From the NCBI GenBank assembly GCA_944390935.1, contig CALXRU010000010.1, forward strand, positions 1 through 58,521: DNA of 58,521 nt, read 5' to 3'. Of the stretch, positions 15,633 to 24,674 are shown piece after piece. Position 1 is the stretch's first letter, and each line of letters begins with the position of its first letter. The DNA comes from Acidaminococcaceae bacterium. Its GTDB lineage: Bacteria; Bacillota; Negativicutes; Acidaminococcales; Acidaminococcaceae. The notes below the pieces were generated by a model. The model saw nothing but the letters and a program-made list of their open reading frames with translations. It ran no database searches and was not told the DNA's origin. A program made the translations under genes and the position numbers.

Positions 15633-17489
15633 TCAGAACGTCATTTCCGCTCCGACGCGCCACATACGGCCGGAATAAGCCATATCATCCGGAGCAGTAT
15701 CAAACACGTTATCTATACCTACATAAGCACGGTATTTATCGCCCCAACGTTTGTTGATAACAAAATTAAAGGTATTGAAGCTGCCATTTTTTTCATCGCC
15801 GCTAATTTCCTGATATTTATAATCAGAATACCATTTATTCCATGCCATTACACTCCATTCCTGTTTAACAGGTTCAACCCATTCCAGTTTAAGAGTATAA
15901 GTATTACGTGCGCTCCAGTCCAGTCTGGTATTATACTCTTTATCTATTGCATCAAGATAAGCATAATTACCAACTAATGCAAAACCATTTCCAAGCGGTT
16001 TTTTCACTTCAAATTCTACGCCTTCGGTAGATGTTTCATTAATGTTTACATACTGGTAAATTTCCGGTCTGATTAACCTTTGAGAAATTGCATCTTCTTT
16101 TTCATTTTTAAAATAAGTTAATTTGGTTTCGGTATCGCCGAATTCCTGTTCATAACTGATTTCATATCCTTTGGATGTTTCAGGTTTCAAATCCGGGTTG
16201 GCTATTAATTGCCCCATGCCCATCATACTTGATTCACTGTACAACTCCTTAATGGACGGGGCTCTGTAACCTTCACCATAATTAAGTTTAATTCTCTGAT
16301 TATCAGTAAAGCTGTACGTTGTGCCAATATTAGGCGTTGTTTCACTTCCGTAAGTGTCATGGTGATTATAACGGACAGAAGGAATTACCAGCAGTTTTTC
16401 TCCAACTTTTAATTCATCCTGTACATAAACAGCATATTCCGTAGTATCTTTAGTAATATCACTGGCATCCTGGTCATGTCTGAGTATTTCGGCACCTACG
16501 GTAAGCCTGTTATTATCATCCAGTTTTATAGAATCACGTACATCGGCACTCCAGAATTTATATTCATCATCTTTAGAAGTTTGGCCTTTTTTCAAAATAC
16601 CGTAAGTAAAGTTTGCGCTGTAATTACTATTTTCATTATTTCCGGTATAAGTTAATGCCGCAGTCTTTTTATCAACTCTTCTGTTTACATATCTTCCCAT
16701 CATATTATATGCCTGGTCATCATTTTCATAGTCAAGATATAAATTAAGTTTGTTGTTTTCGTCCATTTCATAATCAACATCCAAACTATAAAATTGTTTC
16801 GGTCCATAAAAATTGCTCATTGATGCTCCATCCCATTGATTAAAACGCACTTTGGTAAAATTAGCATCAAAAGTTGCACTTAACTTCCCATCTTTACCGG
16901 TATCAAAATGATAATAATTGCTCATTTCTCGGTCGCTTGTAGTTACACCTACGGTAATTGATTGTTGTTCAGGTTTTCTTGTAATGATATTAATTACACC
17001 TGCCTGCGCATCACTGCCATACAAAGCGCCAGCAGGGCCGCGTACAATTTCAATACGTTCAATATTATTAACATTAATTCTGCTTAAAACGTAGTTGTTA
17101 CCACCAGCAGATGATAATGATCCTTCACCAGGTATTCTGCGGCCATTGAGTAAAACAAGCACATCGTTTGTTCCGCTGCCTCGAATAGAAATAAAACCAT
17201 CCATTGTTCTTGCTTCAGGAACTTCAACGCTGGATGCAAGCCTTAATGCTTCACGTGCATTGGAAGCACCGATATTCTGTATTTCTTCTTTAGTAATTAT
17301 TTCAACGCTTTGCGGTACTTCTTTGGTTGTAAGTTCCGTTCTTGTCGCAGTTACGACATATTCATCACCCTGATAAGAATCAAGGTTTTCGGAAGGTTCT
17401 GCCGCATTGGCAACTGCGCCTGCAAAAACAGAACCGGCCGCACACAAAGTTACGGCAATATTTAAAAATCTGCTGGGTTTATTTTTCAT
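15633..17489 (-). CDS. TonB-dependent outer-membrane receptor (BtuB/haem-receptor type)
   Basis: A 618-residue receptor: signal peptide ending near AVANAA, TonB box [11 protein letters not shown] (about residues 43-53), plug domain ([15 protein letters not shown] to [30 protein letters not shown]), then a 22-strand barrel ending in the aromatic [12 protein letters not shown]. Around residues 408-437 it has YRAP and NPDLKPE boxes, as in haem and cobalamin receptors; between them is a Met-rich SSMMGMG and no histidine. Its start overlaps the chaN-like gene by 4 bp. It is visibly more AT-rich than the dha genes beside it. The ligand is probably haem, a cobamide or another tetrapyrrole; an iron chelate cannot be excluded. 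Confidence 0.88.
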   Translation of the reverse strand: [618 protein letters not shown]

Positions 17490-18403
17490 TTGCTTTCTAC
17501 CTCTTTGTTAACTCTTTCAAAATAAATTAAATATTCCCCATCGGTTTTATCATCAGCATAGTTTTTCATATAATCTTTATCTGCAGGCATATCCTTGGGC
17601 GATATTACTGCTACCGCCAGATCTGGATTAAGTTTTTCAAGTTTTTCAACCGTACCTAAATGCCCGTCCGAATGGAAGCAGCCGTTAACATGGAAAATTA
17701 TGCTGTCATGTTTGGCAGCAAGATAATAAAAAATGCTTTCCGCCATTTTGTCATCTTTAATACATTGTGCAGCAAAAACCTGATTAAATTTTTCCTGCGA
17801 TATTTTCATTACCTCGCCGCCGCGTGTCATATAATCGGCAAATTTTTCTTTATAAGCACCTTCAGGTGCATATGTTTTATCCGGCAGATACTGCCTGTAA
17901 CGCGGTTCAATATTTTCTACCGTGCCCTGCTTGGCAAGCGTTGATGCCAAAAAGCGCGGTATATTGCTGGCAATAACCGGAATTTTATGCGCTTTGGCAA
18001 ATTCAATCATCGGTTTATAATCGGTAATGTAACGCGGCCACGGACGCGATGTTTTAATAAATTCTTCTTCCGTAATTTTACCGGCAAGATAATCATTTAC
18101 TTTTTCCTGATTATCCTTTTCAAACATTTCCATGGATAATACCAAACGGCTGCCATATTTTTTGTACAGCTTTTTCAATACGTCATATTCTACCGAATGG
18201 AGTACATCCTGGTCATGAAATTCCCCAAAAAATATTACGTCATACGGTGTGAATGAATCTACCATTTGCTGCGCAGTAATAACTTTGTCAAGTTTGGTAT
18301 CGACAATTGTTACATCACTGCTTCCAGCAGCGCCTGCATTTGCCGTACACGCCATAAGTCCTAACATAACACCTGTACATAACATTCTCTGAAACTTTTT
18401 CAC
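17486..18403 (-). CDS. ChaN-like haem-binding lipoprotein
   Basis: A 305-residue protein of the ChaN family (PF04187, Tiki-like fold). Hallmarks are VIFFGEFHDQDVLHSVEYDVL, LVLSMEMFEKDNQEKVNDYL, the WPRYITDYKPMIEFAK segment and FHVNGCFHSDGHLG near the end. Characterised ChaN binds paired haems at the outer membrane. I prefer the GTG start at 18403: GGAAGGA lies four bases upstream and gives a good signal peptide with a possible lipobox LMAC; an ATG at 18445 would extend the N-terminus by 14 residues. It is the first gene of a two-gene operon with the receptor and is preceded by the island operator. Confidence 0.85.
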   Translation of the reverse strand: MKKFQRMLCTGVMLGLMACTANAGAAGSSDVTIVDTKLDKVITAQQMVDSFTPYDVIFFGEFHDQDVLHSVEYDVLKKLYKKYGSRLVLSMEMFEKDNQEKVNDYLAGKITEEEFIKTSRPWPRYITDYKPMIEFAKAHKIPVIASNIPRFLASTLAKQGTVENIEPRYRQYLPDKTYAPEGAYKEKFADYMTRGGEVMKISQEKFNQVFAAQCIKDDKMAESIFYYLAAKHDSIIFHVNGCFHSDGHLGTVEKLEKLNPDLAVAVISPKDMPADKDYMKNYADDKTDGEYLIYFERVNKEVESK

Positions 18404-18500
18404 AGTATCCTTCCTTTCAAAATTTAACTTAATTTGTTTATTCATTTTCTTCTTTCCCCTCATCCTCCTTTATCTATCACAAAAGCGTTAAAATTCTTAA

Positions 18501-18516
18501 GTTAGCTTTTGCTAAC
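18501..18516 (-). promoter_or_regulatory. Island operator upstream of the chaN-like/receptor operon
   Basis: GTTAGC-TTTT-GCTAAC, a perfect palindrome (6-bp arms), about 100 bp upstream of the chaN-like start. The same GTTAG-N6-CTAAC core is found in front of the exbB operon (two sites) and, with one arm mismatch, the exporter gene. Confidence 0.7.
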
Positions 18517-18524
18517 CACAATTT

Positions 18525-18553
18525 ATTTTTTATCCCCTTCACCGCAGTAGCAA
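18525..18553 (-). promoter_or_regulatory. Possible promoter of the chaN-like/receptor operon
   Basis: TTGCTA-N17-AAAAAT on the minus strand (4 of 6 at each box) places the start of transcription over the operator at 18501-18516. A CCCCTT / AAGGGG hairpin (18534-18558) overlaps it; this could also end the nitrogenase-like operon, though it lacks a T-run. Confidence 0.4.
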
Positions 18554-18592
18554 AGGGGTAAAATAACTTTGTTTATTGGGTTTTACTTTTTA

Positions 18593-19825
18593 TCAATAAA
18601 GCTGCTGGTAATAAAGCTCTATCGTTTCCATTAAATAATCGGCACCTTTAATGCCCATAAACGGCAAATGCGTTGCCACCTGGCTGCCGTTTATAACAGG
18701 CGCGCTGATGCGCAGGCATGTATTTGTGTTATCACACTGCATTATGGATACATCATCTGCCAGCACTAATGTGTTTTGCAGACTACGGAAAATATCCAGC
18801 CGTTCTTTTTCATCGGCGTAAAATTTTACGTCCGGCACAGGGTTCATAACAGATTTTAACGCATGGCTGCAAATTTTATGCGTTACGTCAAAACCAGCTT
18901 CTTTTAAAAATTCGGCAATGCAGCAAACTGTGTCGTAATCAGCTTTTACAACTGCCTGCGGGCGTTTTTTTAAGCCGCCCATCATGGCATACATACCCAA
19001 CATACCAAAGTTCCGCGTTTTTTTGCCAAGCTCTGCCATCAATGCTGGCGCTATGGGCTTGCCTGCCGCAGCGCTTACCTGTTGCAAAAAAGCCATTGTT
19101 TTTTTATAGCCGTAAGGCGGGCAGTAAACGTAGGGCGTGCCGAATTTTTCTTTTAAATATTCCGCCGCTTCCAGTGCTTCGCTGCAAAACACAAGGTTCA
19201 GTGATACTGCTGCCATATTTTTAATCTGCTCAACAGTTGTATCGCAGCACAGGCAGGCAACTGGCTGCATGCCAAAGGCGTCACGCATAAGGTTCTGCAC
19301 TTCCCACACATCCGATTCCATGCGGTAACGCCCCATGGACGCACCCAGAATATTATAGCTGCCGTCAATTTTATCCGATTTTTGCGGAAGGTTTTTGACA
19401 AGAAGTTTGTAAACTTCGTTCAGGCCGATGCCGTAATCGCCGCGGAAACCGCCCTGCTCGAAGCTGACGAGTTTAGCCTTTACTTCGTTTTGCATGTAGT
19501 TGCAAACGCCTTTGATATCCGTACCGATAACGGCGGAAACCGACGATGCTACAACAAAAATCACTTCCGGCTCATAGCTTGCGTCAAGTTCTTTAATGGC
19601 GTTTTCAAGCCTGGTAACGTCGCCCATTACCACATCGTCTTCGCTCATGTGCGTTGTAAACAGGCGGTTTTCAAAATCAATGCCAAGCGTACCATACAAC
19701 CCCATGCTGAAATGCGTTGTCCCTGCCGGGCCGTATTCCAGCACAAGGCTGTTTTTTACGCTCAGCAGACTCCAGATTATCGCCATTCTGTCAGATGGGA
19801 CGGGTAAATATCTGCATAAACTCAT
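18593..19825 (-). CDS. Nitrogenase component 1-like protein, NifN/NifK-type subunit
   Basis: A 410-residue member of the oxidoreductase/nitrogenase component 1 family. The alignment frame is clear from the paired subunit: the first cluster cysteine is Cys4 (SLCRYLPVPSDR), the second position is YGPAGTTHF (Ala/Gly instead of Cys) and the third is ASSVSAVIGTD (Ser95 instead of Cys). One remaining cysteine is what NifN supplies to the bridging 4Fe-4S cluster of NifEN. No FeMo-cofactor Cys/His ligands are recognisable. It overlaps the partner gene by 4 bp (ATGA) and is the last gene of the island operon. Probably a reductase subunit for a non-dinitrogen substrate, by context a tetrapyrrole. Confidence 0.8.
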   Translation of the reverse strand: MSLCRYLPVPSDRMAIIWSLLSVKNSLVLEYGPAGTTHFSMGLYGTLGIDFENRLFTTHMSEDDVVMGDVTRLENAIKELDASYEPEVIFVVASSVSAVIGTDIKGVCNYMQNEVKAKLVSFEQGGFRGDYGIGLNEVYKLLVKNLPQKSDKIDGSYNILGASMGRYRMESDVWEVQNLMRDAFGMQPVACLCCDTTVEQIKNMAAVSLNLVFCSEALEAAEYLKEKFGTPYVYCPPYGYKKTMAFLQQVSAAAGKPIAPALMAELGKKTRNFGMLGMYAMMGGLKKRPQAVVKADYDTVCCIAEFLKEAGFDVTHKICSHALKSVMNPVPDVKFYADEKERLDIFRSLQNTLVLADDVSIMQCDNTNTCLRISAPVINGSQVATHLPFMGIKGADYLMETIELYYQQLY

Positions 19826-21123
19826 AATCCGGCTTCCTTTCTGTAAATTTTAGCTTCTTCTGCCGCCACAGTTATCTGCTTAAGCAGATAATTTGTTACT
19901 TCAAAGCCAAGCATGCTGCCCGCGGCGTCGCTGTGCACAATGGCGATACCTTTTTTGCGCAGGCGCGCGCCAAATTCATGCCCCATATAAAGCCATGGGT
20001 GCAGTTCATCATATACATACTGCATGGGCGCAATGTTAGCAGCCTTGCATACCAGTGGGTCTGTGTGTTTTAAAATTTCCTGCACATAGTAATCATTTTC
20101 CTCGCTGAAGCGGTTGGTTTGTATTACCTGCGGCACCATCCCAAGCGATGCCAGAAAGGCATTCATCTCAAAACAATAGTATGGTGTATTGCCATAAATA
20201 TAGCTTACGCCGCCGAGGGCTTTGCCTGCCGCTGTTACAGCTTCTTTTGCTTCATTATAATAGGCGGCAATTTCTTCCGGCAACGGCACGCCGAGATATT
20301 CAAAAAGTTCTTTATAGCTTGCATAAATCTTATCAGGATAAACAAATTTATTAAAATACACATAGGGAATGCCGAAGCGGGCTTTCATCTTTTTAGCCAG
20401 TGGCAGTGCGATATCATTTACCACAATGTTTACGCGCGCGGCGGCAGCGTTTTTAATTTCATCCACGGTTGTGCCGGCAGGAAGCTGCATACCGATTTTA
20501 ACACCTGCTTTAACCAACATTTTGTAAAGTTCCGTTGTTTTAAATTCGCCCATGCGTTGACCCAGCACGTTTGCGGTATCGTTCTGCGGCACTTTTTCCA
20601 TCATGTCAAAGCAGGCAGTAATTGTACGTTCCAGTCCGGGCAGGTGGTCCTCGCATTTAAAATGTTCGGTATGCACTGCCATAACGGGTATGCCGTAAGC
20701 ATCGCTCAGCTCAGCAGCAATGGCATCGTAGTCATCGCCGATAACCTCTACCACACAGGTAGTTACCAAAAATACACATTCAGGTTTGTATTCGGCAACA
20801 ATTTCTTTAAACGCTTTATGCATTTTGGGCGTGCTGCCGAAGGTTACGTCGTGCCCGTCCAACACTACCGATACGCAGCGCCCGCCCGGACCGCCAAAAC
20901 GCTCCGAATGCAGCGTCATGCTTTTGGTGTAATAGGTGCATTCATCTGTGCCTACAACTACAAGCAGCGCGCCTTTAATGCCGCCAACTGCCATAGCCGC
21001 ACCCATCAGCGGGCAGTGCGTGCCGGGAAACATGGCCTGCGTAAGCTGCGGTATGTCCTTAATGCTTTCAACACTGCTCAGCGGCTTTAATTTAGCCACC
21101 AAGTCTTTTCCGTTTATAGTCAT
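19822..21123 (-). CDS. Nitrogenase component 1-like protein, NifE/NifD-type subunit
   Basis: A 433-residue protein of the same family. Three cysteines sit at cluster positions: Cys37 (GTHCPLMG), Cys62 (TDECTYYTKSM) and Cys123 (VTTCVVEVIGDD). As I recall, Azotobacter NifE uses Cys37, Cys62 and Cys124, so the match is close, and with Cys4 of the partner a 3+1 ligated 4Fe-4S cluster is expected. FGGPGGRC and GIPVMAVHTEHF are further family features. The usual cofactor cysteine of NifD is not recognisable. AAGGAG precedes the ATG. It lies between the ABC ATPase and partner genes, so it is co-expressed with import; the NifH-like protein is the presumed electron donor. Confidence 0.85.
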   Translation of the reverse strand: MTINGKDLVAKLKPLSSVESIKDIPQLTQAMFPGTHCPLMGAAMAVGGIKGALLVVVGTDECTYYTKSMTLHSERFGGPGGRCVSVVLDGHDVTFGSTPKMHKAFKEIVAEYKPECVFLVTTCVVEVIGDDYDAIAAELSDAYGIPVMAVHTEHFKCEDHLPGLERTITACFDMMEKVPQNDTANVLGQRMGEFKTTELYKMLVKAGVKIGMQLPAGTTVDEIKNAAAARVNIVVNDIALPLAKKMKARFGIPYVYFNKFVYPDKIYASYKELFEYLGVPLPEEIAAYYNEAKEAVTAAGKALGGVSYIYGNTPYYCFEMNAFLASLGMVPQVIQTNRFSEENDYYVQEILKHTDPLVCKAANIAPMQYVYDELHPWLYMGHEFGARLRKKGIAIVHSDAAGSMLGFEVTNYLLKQITVAAEEAKIYRKEAGL

Positions 21124-21139
21124 AAACTGCTCCTTTCGG

Positions 21140-21919
21140 TTAAACTATCTCTTTAAATGCCAGCAGCGGCTTGCTGCGTCCGGGTATTTGCAGCACATCA
21201 CATTCCACGTTGTAAACCTCGCGCAGCATTTGCGGCGTTATTACTTCCAACGGACCGCCTTCACTGTATTTGCGTCCGTTTTTTATAACGATAATGCGGT
21301 CGCTTACTTCAAGCGCCTGGCTTAAATCGTGCAGCACCATTACCACGCCGATGCCGTTTTCGCTGTTCAGTTTTTTTACAAGCCGCATTGTTTCCTGCTG
21401 ATGCGCTATATCAAGGTAGGTTGTAGGCTCGTCCAAAAACAGGATATCCGGCTGCTGCGCCAGTACGGTTGCAATCCACACGCGCTGTGCTTCACCACCA
21501 CTGCATTCGTTGATAAACTTGTCACGCAGCGCCCATGTGCCTGTTACCTTCAGTGCCCAATCCACTACTTCTTCATCCTGCCTGCTGTTGCGTTGATACC
21601 ACTTCTGGTATGGCACGCGCCCGTAACCGACAAGGTCACGCACTTTAAAATCCGGCGGTGCGTTATGCCGCTGCGGCAGCACGCCCATGCAGCGTGCCAG
21701 CACGGCAGCATTTACATTTTTCAGGTCCTCACCGTCCAGACAAACCGTGCCTTTAGTATATTTTAAGAGCCTTGTTACAGCCTTCATAACAGTTGATTTG
21801 CCGCTGCCATTAGGGCCGATAATTGTGGTAATTTCTCCGCGGCGCAGCGTAATGTCAAATTCCGGCACAACAATGCGCCCGCCGTAACCTATCTCAAGTT
21901 TTACGCCTTTAACTTCCAC
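21140..21919 (-). CDS. FecE/BtuD-type ABC ATPase
   Basis: A 259-residue ATPase: Walker A GPNGSGKST, Q-loop VLPQRHN, signature CSGGEAQRVWIATVLAQ, Walker B ILFLDEPTTYLD, switch VLHDLSQ. This is the iron-siderophore/haem/cobalamin importer class. It starts with GTG at 21919, overlapping the permease gene by 11 bp. The next gene downstream is the NifE-like subunit, 17 bp away, so import and reduction are encoded on one mRNA. Confidence 0.92.
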   Translation of the reverse strand: MEVKGVKLEIGYGGRIVVPEFDITLRRGEITTIIGPNGSGKSTVMKAVTRLLKYTKGTVCLDGEDLKNVNAAVLARCMGVLPQRHNAPPDFKVRDLVGYGRVPYQKWYQRNSRQDEEVVDWALKVTGTWALRDKFINECSGGEAQRVWIATVLAQQPDILFLDEPTTYLDIAHQQETMRLVKKLNSENGIGVVMVLHDLSQALEVSDRIIVIKNGRKYSEGGPLEVITPQMLREVYNVECDVLQIPGRSKPLLAFKEIV

Positions 21920-22910
21920 TTACTCTGCCCTTCTTTCTCAGCATATATAAAAAGAACGGCCCGCCTGTTGCTGCCATTATAATGCCGACAGGTATTTCCA
22001 TCCCGGTAACCAGCGTGCGTCCCAGCGTATCTGCCGCCAGCAAAAGAAACGCCCCCAAAAGCGTACTTACCGGCAAAAGCGCGCGGTAATCGCTGCCAAC
22101 CATCATGCGGGCAATATGCGGTACAACAAGTCCTATAAAGCCAATCATCCCGGCGACGGAAACTGTTGCCGCCGCTAAAAACGCACCCACCGCTGACAAC
22201 AGGATGCGTACACGGCTCACGTTAACACCGAGGCCTGATGCCATTTCGTCACCAAGTTGCAAAATGTTGGCGCTTTTAATGCAGACAAACCCGCAGATAA
22301 GGCCGATAAGCGAATATGCGCTGATAACATAAATCTGTTCCCAGTTGCAGCCGGAAAGACTGCCGTTCATAAAAGCCAGCACATTGGAAAGGTTGTCCGA
22401 ATTAAGCATTTGCAAAAAGGCGTTGTATGCCCCCAGCACTGTGTTAATGGCCACGCCGGAAAGGATGATGCGTACCGGGTCAACGCCGTCGTGCCACGCT
22501 AAAATATAAATTAAAACGCATGCCAGCGATGCACCACCGAAAGCAAACAGCGGCACCGCCGAAAGCATGGCCGGATACAGCAGAAGTATGGTTGTAGCAG
22601 CCGTTGCCGCACCAGCCGATACGCCGATAATGCCCGGGTCGGCCAGCGGGTTGCGCATTACGGACTGTAAAAGCGCACCGGCAACAGCTAGGCATGCACC
22701 AACTTCCAAAGCCATAATAATCCTCGGCAGGCGCAGGTTATAAACTACAATCTGCACCGGGCCTTCTGCGCCGTAAATAACGGCGTCGGCAATCTGTTTC
22801 AGCGAATAATCCGCACTGCCGATTGTTAATGCGCCAAGGCTCATCAGCACAATCAGCGCTGCCAGCACCACGCAAACGGCGCTTACCTTAAATAAACTTA
22901 TTGTTTTCAT
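21909..22910 (-). CDS. FecCD/BtuC-type ABC permease
   Basis: A 333-residue, about ten-helix permease. Conserved segments are RLPRIIMALEVGACLAVAGA, MRNPLADPGIIGVSAGAA, MIGFIGLVVPHIARMMVG and PVGIIMAATGGPFFLYML, all typical of FecCD/BtuC/HmuU. I start at the ATG at 22910, right after the stop of the binding protein, with GGCGGAA upstream; the longer frame to 22940 would overlap that gene and add a charged leader. It probably forms a homodimer with two copies of the ATPase. Confidence 0.9.
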   Translation of the reverse strand: MKTISLFKVSAVCVVLAALIVLMSLGALTIGSADYSLKQIADAVIYGAEGPVQIVVYNLRLPRIIMALEVGACLAVAGALLQSVMRNPLADPGIIGVSAGAATAATTILLLYPAMLSAVPLFAFGGASLACVLIYILAWHDGVDPVRIILSGVAINTVLGAYNAFLQMLNSDNLSNVLAFMNGSLSGCNWEQIYVISAYSLIGLICGFVCIKSANILQLGDEMASGLGVNVSRVRILLSAVGAFLAAATVSVAGMIGFIGLVVPHIARMMVGSDYRALLPVSTLLGAFLLLAADTLGRTLVTGMEIPVGIIMAATGGPFFLYMLRKKGRVSGS

Positions 22911-22911
22911 T

Positions 22912-23889
22912 TTATTTTTCCGCCGTTTCCAGCATATCAATAAGGCTGTTTATACGGTCAACAATCTCAATTCCGCCGGAAGCAATATAGCCTACCGGCA
23001 GATATATAACATGCCCTTCGCGGATGGCCTTAATGCTGTTCCAGTAATCAGGATTTTTAGCAAAATCTTCTTCCATCAGCTGTTGGTGTTCTTCCGCAGT
23101 TGCCGAACCGCCAACGCACAAAAGCAAATCAGGCTCATAGCCCAGCGCCTGTTCGCGGTCTAAAAGGGCAAGGCTGCTTTCGGTATTTTTATAAACATTG
23201 TCATAGCCCAACATATCTGCCATGCTGCCAAGCGTGCCTTCTTTATTTTGTATAAAATGGCGCGGCGGCGCTGATTGCAACACCATTACCTTTTTACCGG
23301 CGTTTTCTTTGCGCATTTCTTCCATGCGTGCTTCAAGATTATCAAAACATTCTTTAATTTTATCCGCTCCTGCGTTGTCTTTGCCGAAAGCTTCAATCAG
23401 CACGTCAGTCAGTTCTTTTACCGATTTGTAGGTAACAACGTGGCCTGCATCGACATAATAAACGGGGATTTTTTCGTTCTCTAAAATTTTGCCGTAGCTG
23501 TCTTTGGCATGGTAGCCCAAAATTACCAAATCCGGCTGCAAGACGACAATACTTTCAATATCAAAATTATCGTTCATTGCGGTATTTAACTCTTGCGCGT
23601 TTTTAGCAAGCTCATCAGGCCAGCTGAACATTTTGTTTTGCGGTACTGCAACCTGATTAACACCCATCTCGTACAAAGCCAACACAGGGGTATGCGCCAG
23701 CGAAACCACGCGCTGCGGTATTTTATCAAGCACCAGCGGTTCTTTAAAACCGTACTGCTGTAAGGCTTCCGGATATCGCAGCACAATTTTACCGACACCA
23801 TGTTCACCGGCTGCTTTATCCGTACCGCATCCACCAACCGCCAGCACGGCAGCAAGCATTACGGCAATTAACAGTAAAAGCTTCTTCAT
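22912..23889 (-). CDS. Periplasmic binding lipoprotein, FecB/BtuF/HmuT type
   Basis: A 325-residue cluster A-type binding protein: signal with lipobox AVGGC near residue 20, an N-lobe with QRVVSLAHTPVLALYEMGV, DLVILGYHAKDSYGKI, a linking helix (about residues 150-190) and a C-lobe with GYDNVYKNTESSLALLDREQ and REGHVIYLPVGYIASGG. The fold serves haem, cobalamin and ferric siderophores. The position between the NifH-like and permease genes makes it the periplasmic carrier for the receptor's ligand. No diagnostic haem tyrosine motif can be assigned by eye. Confidence 0.88.
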   Translation of the reverse strand: MKKLLLLIAVMLAAVLAVGGCGTDKAAGEHGVGKIVLRYPEALQQYGFKEPLVLDKIPQRVVSLAHTPVLALYEMGVNQVAVPQNKMFSWPDELAKNAQELNTAMNDNFDIESIVVLQPDLVILGYHAKDSYGKILENEKIPVYYVDAGHVVTYKSVKELTDVLIEAFGKDNAGADKIKECFDNLEARMEEMRKENAGKKVMVLQSAPPRHFIQNKEGTLGSMADMLGYDNVYKNTESSLALLDREQALGYEPDLLLCVGGSATAEEHQQLMEEDFAKNPDYWNSIKAIREGHVIYLPVGYIASGGIEIVDRINSLIDMLETAEK

Positions 23890-23898
23890 AACGCACCC

Positions 23899-24657
23899 CT
23901 ATTCATCAACGCTCAGTTTAAGCACGCGGTCCGCAAGTTTATTGTAAACCTCCACCATCGGTGAATCCTTAACAAACTCGCTTACCGTTCCACCCATGTT
24001 TTCAGCCGTCTGGATATCGCCGCTGCGCGGCACATACAAAACAATTTCCGTTTCAATTTCTTTGGCAGCTTTTTCTACCAGTTCGATTTCGTTTTCAATA
24101 TTTTTGGCATTTAAAATAATGCCTTTTAAACGTGCGTACCCGCGCCTGCCGAAGTTTTTAATAGCCTGCGCGATATTATTTGCAGCATACAGCGCCATCA
24201 TCTCGCCGGACGAAACAATAAACACCTCGCGCGCATAGCCGCCGCGTATCGGCATGGCAAAACCGCCGCACACAACATCGCCCAGCACGTCGTAAATTAC
24301 TACATCTGGCTTGTACACTTCAAAGGCTTCCAGTTCTGCCAGCTTTTCAAATGCCGAGATTATGCCGCGCCCTGCACAGCCGATGCCCGGAGTAGGCCCG
24401 CCCGCTTCCACGCACAGCACTCCGCCGAAGCCTTCAAACACAATGTCTTCCAGTTTCAGGCTGTCGCCTTTATTTTTAAGCTGTTCCAACACTGTTGGGA
24501 TGCGTTTGCCGCCCATTAAATTTTTGGTGGAATCGGATTTGGGGTCGCAGCCAACCTGCATAACTTTGTAACCCTTAAGCGCCAGTGCGGCTGAAAGGTT
24601 GGACGTTGTTGTTGACTTGCCAATACCGCCCTTACCGTAAATTGCAATTTTTCTCAT
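23899..24657 (-). CDS. NifH-like ATP-dependent reductase (4Fe-4S)
   Basis: A 252-residue iron-protein homologue. The P-loop is YGKGGIGKSTT (residues 7-17), the 4Fe-4S ligands are Cys94 (GIGCAGRGI) and Cys130 (DVVCGGFAMPIR), matching NifH Cys97 and Cys132, and switch I lies at CDPKSDSTKNLMGG. Arg97 equals the ADP-ribosylated arginine of NifH. It should donate single electrons, with ATP hydrolysis, to the NifE/NifN-like pair encoded four genes later. It is shorter than true NifH (about 290) and in length is nearer to BchL/CfbC-type proteins. GAAAGGAG-type site (AAAGGAG) upstream. The gene follows tonB by 17 bp. Confidence 0.9.
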   Translation of the reverse strand: MRKIAIYGKGGIGKSTTTSNLSAALALKGYKVMQVGCDPKSDSTKNLMGGKRIPTVLEQLKNKGDSLKLEDIVFEGFGGVLCVEAGGPTPGIGCAGRGIISAFEKLAELEAFEVYKPDVVIYDVLGDVVCGGFAMPIRGGYAREVFIVSSGEMMALYAANNIAQAIKNFGRRGYARLKGIILNAKNIENEIELVEKAAKEIETEIVLYVPRSGDIQTAENMGGTVSEFVKDSPMVEVYNKLADRVLKLSVDE

Positions 24658-24674
24658 CTGATTTCTCCTTTATT

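Noticed and set aside
18593..24657. A true nitrogen-fixation (nif) cluster
   Set aside because: There is no nifB, nifD/K pair with cofactor ligands, or other nif assembly genes; the smaller component 1 subunit has one cluster cysteine only, and the genes are embedded in an uptake operon.
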